A stretch of 46,791 nucleotides of DNA from CAYVQZ01 sp964453435 (lineage in GTDB: Bacteria; Abyssobacteria; SURF-5): NCBI GenBank assembly GCA_964453435.1, contig CAYVQZ010000046.1:1-46791 (forward strand), written 5' to 3'. The notes beneath the pieces were generated by a model. It saw only the letters and a program-made list of their open reading frames with translations, was not told where the DNA came from and did not search any database. This document shows, one piece after another, positions 44,000 through 46,791 of this stretch. The translations under genes and the position numbers were made by a program. Position 1 is the first letter of the stretch; the number at the start of each line of letters is the position of its first letter.

Positions 44000-44875
44000 T
44001 CATGCCTCGGTGATCGGAAAGGGGATAGAAGACCGCACGTGCAGGTCGCGCTGCGGGAACGGGATTTCCACGTCATTCTCGCGAAACTTGCCGACGATTG
44101 CGCAATTCAGCGCCGAGCGAATGGAAAACATTCCCTTCGGTTCCGCGATCCAGCACCGGAGCTGCATGTTCCATGAGGAATCACCGAACTCCATAAGGAA
44201 AACAAATGGCTCCGGATTCTTCAGCACTTTCTCGTTTTCAAGAGCGACTTCTTTCAGACAGCGGAGAACGGTTTCCAACTCCGAGTTGTAAGATACGCCG
44301 ACATCGACATCGAGCCGCACTTTCGGGTCGCCGTACGACCAGTTCGTAACACGCGTCTCGATGAATTCCGAGTTGGGAACGATTATGGCAATATTGTTCA
44401 ATGACCGAATCGTAGTCGAGCGCATATTAATCGCTATGACGTCGCCGACGGTCTCGCCAACCGTGATCCTGTCGCCGATTTTGATGGGCCTCTCGAACAG
44501 GAGAATCAAGCCCGAGATGAAGTTCGACGTGATATTTTGGAGTCCGAAACCGATCCCCACCGAAAGCAATCCGAAAATGACCGCCAAACCGCTCAGGTTG
44601 ATCCCGATGAACTGGAAGGCAATGATTGCGCCAAAGATGATCAGCGTGTAGTAGGTAACCCTTTCCAGCGTGTAACTCACGCCCTCGTCCACGTTCAAGC
44701 GCGAGAGAATACGCAGCCGAAAGGCGCGTATGACTATCCGGGAAAATGTGATGACCCCCGCGAAAATAAGTACGAAGATGAATAATGAAACAATGGTGAC
44801 CGGCGTTTCATTCACACTGAAGAGGGTGATTCCGAATATCCTGTGCATCAACTCGACAAATTCATTCCATGTCAT
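44000..44875 (-). CDS. MscS-family mechanosensitive ion channel
   Basis: A 291-residue inner-membrane channel releasing solutes on hypo-osmotic shock. Three N-terminal membrane helices (about 22-46, 68-92, 95-125); the pore helix and adjoining beta domain read VIFGLLSVGIGFGLQNITSN then FISGLILLFERPIKIGD, the MscS consensus. The cytoplasmic domain follows. GGAGAGCAGGT upstream of ATG 44875 supports the start. No osmoregulatory neighbours. Confidence 0.95.
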   Translation of the reverse strand: MTWNEFVELMHRIFGITLFSVNETPVTIVSLFIFVLIFAGVITFSRIVIRAFRLRILSRLNVDEGVSYTLERVTYYTLIIFGAIIAFQFIGINLSGLAVIFGLLSVGIGFGLQNITSNFISGLILLFERPIKIGDRITVGETVGDVIAINMRSTTIRSLNNIAIIVPNSEFIETRVTNWSYGDPKVRLDVDVGVSYNSELETVLRCLKEVALENEKVLKNPEPFVFLMEFGDSSWNMQLRCWIAEPKGMFSIRSALNCAIVGKFRENDVEIPFPQRDLHVRSSIPFPITEA

Positions 44876-44975
44876 ACCTGCTCTCCATGCTGATTCCTAA
44901 TAACCTGAAATCTGGCTTTTCCGGCACTCCAAGAGAATATCACAGCTCTTCGAACGAAGCAATCACTCTGGCTCG

Positions 44976-45242
44976 CCCGGCACACTTTCACTTCGCGGCG
45001 CCATTGAAGTTTCGAGGTCTTTGGTACGGGCGGGCGCCGATGTCAACATCCAGAATGACGGCGATACCGCGCTCATGTATGCGTCTATCTTGGAACACGC
45101 CAAGCTTGTGCAATATCTTCTCAAAGCGGTGCGGACCCGAGGTTCACTGTCCCTCGGCCATGGGATTCAGGGCCACGTGACTATCTTTGCGACTTGCCAA
45201 ATCGTCTCCTTGGAGGATATAATGATGTTTAATTTGGTTTAA
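44976..45242 (+). pseudogene. Ankyrin-repeat remnant
   Basis: The frame around 45003-45130 reads IEVSRSLVRAGADVNIQNDG followed by DTALMYASILEHAKLVQYLL, one and a half ankyrin repeats (GADVNxxxxxGxTALxxA...LVxxLL). Sequence on either side has no ankyrin pattern, no clear start is present and the frame soon decays. This is probably the relic of a longer ankyrin gene. Confidence 0.5.
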
Positions 45243-45285
45243 TGTCGGGGATAACCTTCCTGCGGAATTTCATTCGGAAGAGACG

Positions 45286-45783
45286 ATGACATCACTGGAT
45301 GCCAACCGGATACAAGAAACAATCCCCCACCGATTCCCGTTTCTTTTTGTCGACCGCATCACGGAACTCAACGACAAGTCTGCACGCGGCATAAAGAATG
45401 TAACCATCTCCGAACCCTTTTTTGAGGGACAAGTCTGCGAACAACCTGTCATGCCCCCGTTGCTCGCCCTCGAGGTGATGGCCCAGGTAGGAGCCGTCCT
45501 CGTTCTCACCAAGTTGGGTGTAAGAGGCAAACTGCCATATCTGCTGGCAATAGACAAGGCCAGGTTTCTCAAATCCATACACCCCGGCGACCGTTTGGAT
45601 ATCGAGGTAACAATACGGAACTTCCACAGGAATCATGGAAAGCTTCGGGGAGAGATAACGGTAGACGGCGAACTGGTCGCCGAAACGGTGATGACATTTG
45701 CCATGCTCGAGGAGCCCGACAACTTGCGCTCGCCTTCGAAGGCGCCCGACGAGCGCCCGCTGCAACGGCCTATCCCCGCCTGA
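45286..45783 (+). CDS. FabZ-like hot-dog fold protein lacking the catalytic His
   Basis: A 165-residue protein close to 3-hydroxyacyl-ACP dehydratase FabZ. IPHRFPFLFVDRITELND and NVTISEPFFEG align well, and Glu63 in LLALEVMAQ is kept. But the catalytic GHFPGxP loop reads GQVCEQP, so His49 is replaced by Gln. A dehydratase so altered is expected to be inactive or to catalyse something else (hydratase, thioesterase, structural hot-dog). The start at 45286 has GGAAGAG upstream. No fab gene is adjacent. Misannotation as fabZ is likely in databases. Confidence 0.8.
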   Translation: MTSLDANRIQETIPHRFPFLFVDRITELNDKSARGIKNVTISEPFFEGQVCEQPVMPPLLALEVMAQVGAVLVLTKLGVRGKLPYLLAIDKARFLKSIHPGDRLDIEVTIRNFHRNHGKLRGEITVDGELVAETVMTFAMLEEPDNLRSPSKAPDERPLQRPIPA

Positions 45784-46011
45784 CCATCCCGACAATTGCC
45801 GACGCAACGGACTTATCCCCACATACGGAACCGCTCGTTTTATCTGCACAGTGATGCGAAGTCCCGCGTCCTCTTCACACGCCTCGCCGGAATACATTGG
45901 CGGACTGCCCCCAAAGCGTGGTATCCCGAATCGCGAGACACGCTCACAATCCCCGGAGGCAGGTCTCCGGTTACCGCGATGTCGCGCTGTGGACGTTGTC
46001 CGTCAGATGAG

Positions 46012-46791
46012 TTAATCAGTTGTTCGCGGAAAAGGCACTGCTTCTGTATATTTTTCTCGGCCCAGGTTGCGTGGACCGAGGATGACGGCGAGGATGATGG
46101 CGACAAACGCGAACAGCAGCGGCGTTATCCACTCCCCTTTCGGATAAATGCCGAGACCGAACGCGTTGTTGATCTGCCAGTGGAAGAGAAAGGCGAGGGG
46201 AATGCTTCCGCCGGTCCCGTTATAGAGGGCGGTCATGACAATCGAATACGACACACTCCCGAGAAGGAAAAACGGAAACGAGAACGCGCTTTGCGGGGCG
46301 GCCGAGATGTAGAAGGCCGGAAGGTGCCACACCCCCCAGATGACGCCAAGGACAACGCTCGCCCATAATGCGCTCAACCTACGCTGCAGATGCGGAAGAG
46401 CGAATCCGCGCCATCCCAGCTCCTCCATCGGGCCGGGATCGGAAACCAGACCGAGGAGCGCTCCGGGAATCACCATGTACCACGGATCGAACGGATACGG
46501 TTGCGCGCTTCCGCCCACAGCCGTGTAAATCAGCCTGCTGCAGATATGAATTATCGGCACTCCGAGAACCACGCCCGCATACCATTGAATGCTGACCCTC
46601 CAATGCAGCAGGCGGCGCGCATACGCGCGAACGCCGCCAGCCCCATGCGTCATGGCGATTACGACGAAGGCAGACAGCGCGGGCCCATAGACGGCGAGGT
46701 GAAACCATGCCTTGTAAAACGGCTTGCCGAGGTCCGGTTCCCCGAAGAGCGGCTCGAATCTCGAGGCGAAGAGGAAAAAGAGCGCGCCTAG
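46012..46791 (-). CDS. CPBP-family intramembrane metalloprotease (partial at window edge)
   Basis: At least 259 residues; the frame is open through the end of the window (reading inward from LGALFFLFASRFEPLFGEPD), so the start lies outside. Motifs of the CPBP/CAAX protease family: MEELGWRGFALPHLQRRLSA (EExxxR), GVIWGVWHLPAFY, and a later LFHWQINNAFG His. Several membrane helices surround them. The family cleaves or modifies proteins in the membrane, often in bacteriocin immunity or maturation. An internal ATG at 46653 is not the start because the upstream sequence is clearly coding. Confidence 0.88.
   Translation of the reverse strand, partial: LGALFFLFASRFEPLFGEPDLGKPFYKAWFHLAVYGPALSAFVVIAMTHGAGGVRAYARRLLHWRVSIQWYAGVVLGVPIIHICSRLIYTAVGGSAQPYPFDPWYMVIPGALLGLVSDPGPMEELGWRGFALPHLQRRLSALWASVVLGVIWGVWHLPAFYISAAPQSAFSFPFFLLGSVSYSIVMTALYNGTGGSIPLAFLFHWQINNAFGLGIYPKGEWITPLLFAFVAIILAVILGPRNLGREKYTEAVPFPRTTD

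Noticed and set aside
1..46791. tRNA, rRNA, CRISPR array, insertion sequence or prophage
   Set aside because: No cloverleaf with a T-loop GTTCGA pattern, no repeat-spacer arrays and no transposase or phage genes were recognised by eye; tRNAscan or Rfam would be decisive.

Overview
The window looks like a chromosomal segment of an uncultured, anaerobic or microaerobic Gram-negative bacterium. TonB receptor, lipobox, ExbB/ExbD and periplasmic proteins indicate an outer membrane. Indolepyruvate:ferredoxin oxidoreductase, an FrhB-type flavoprotein, a CooC-family ATPase, GlpAB, an AmmeMemoRadiSam radical SAM enzyme and an Fe-S type-4 uracil-DNA glycosylase point to low-oxygen, ferredoxin-based metabolism. 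The domain mix suggests a deltaproteobacterium-like or candidate-phylum lineage, but taxonomy cannot be fixed from sequence reading alone. No rRNA, tRNA, CRISPR array, transposase or phage gene was recognised.

Layout. 1-738: decayed C-terminal fragment of a short-chain dehydrogenase beside a dispersed-type repeat, then a structured leader with a terminator-like hairpin. 739-6010 (+): TonB-dependent receptor, a periplasmic nucleoside hydrolase/FmdE fusion, a CooC-like ATPase, a mini-ferredoxin and a methyltransferase; this resembles a metal or cofactor acquisition locus. 6621-11496 (-): MuiA-like protein, lipoprotein and a large VWA/FHA membrane protein. 11747-15521 (-): glpB, glpA and a TetR regulator with a probable operator. 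15872-17425 (-): membrane-anchored SGNH/DltD-like protein. 17692-21358 (+): FrhB-like subunit, iorA and iorB, translationally coupled and closed by an intrinsic terminator. 21962-27378 (+): rnr, argC, argJ and argB. 27454-32173 (+): a 993-residue TPR protein, ExbB, ExbD, a short TonB-like protein without the TonB C-terminal domain, and a membrane-tethered zinc ribbon. 32210-33897 (-): type-4 UDG and AmrS. 34262-35905 (+): Ser/Thr kinase, pseudo-receiver and PilZ fused in one chain. 36274-43735 (+): double-HTH MerR regulator, MFS transporter, ThDP enzyme and two class-III aminotransferases, probably an undescribed catabolic locus for an amino compound. 43736-46791: gene remnants, MscS channel, ankyrin remnant, FabZ-like protein lacking the catalytic His, and a CPBP protease running off the window.

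The parts most worth following up are the TonB/nucleoside hydrolase-FmdE/CooC cluster with its attenuator-like leader, the TPR-ExbB-ExbD-mini-TonB module, the kinase-pseudoreceiver-PilZ protein, the ThDP/aminotransferase locus and the H49Q FabZ homologue. Several small gene remnants (SDR, MCEFC-type protein, ankyrin) lie beside REP-like palindromes and suggest local rearrangement.
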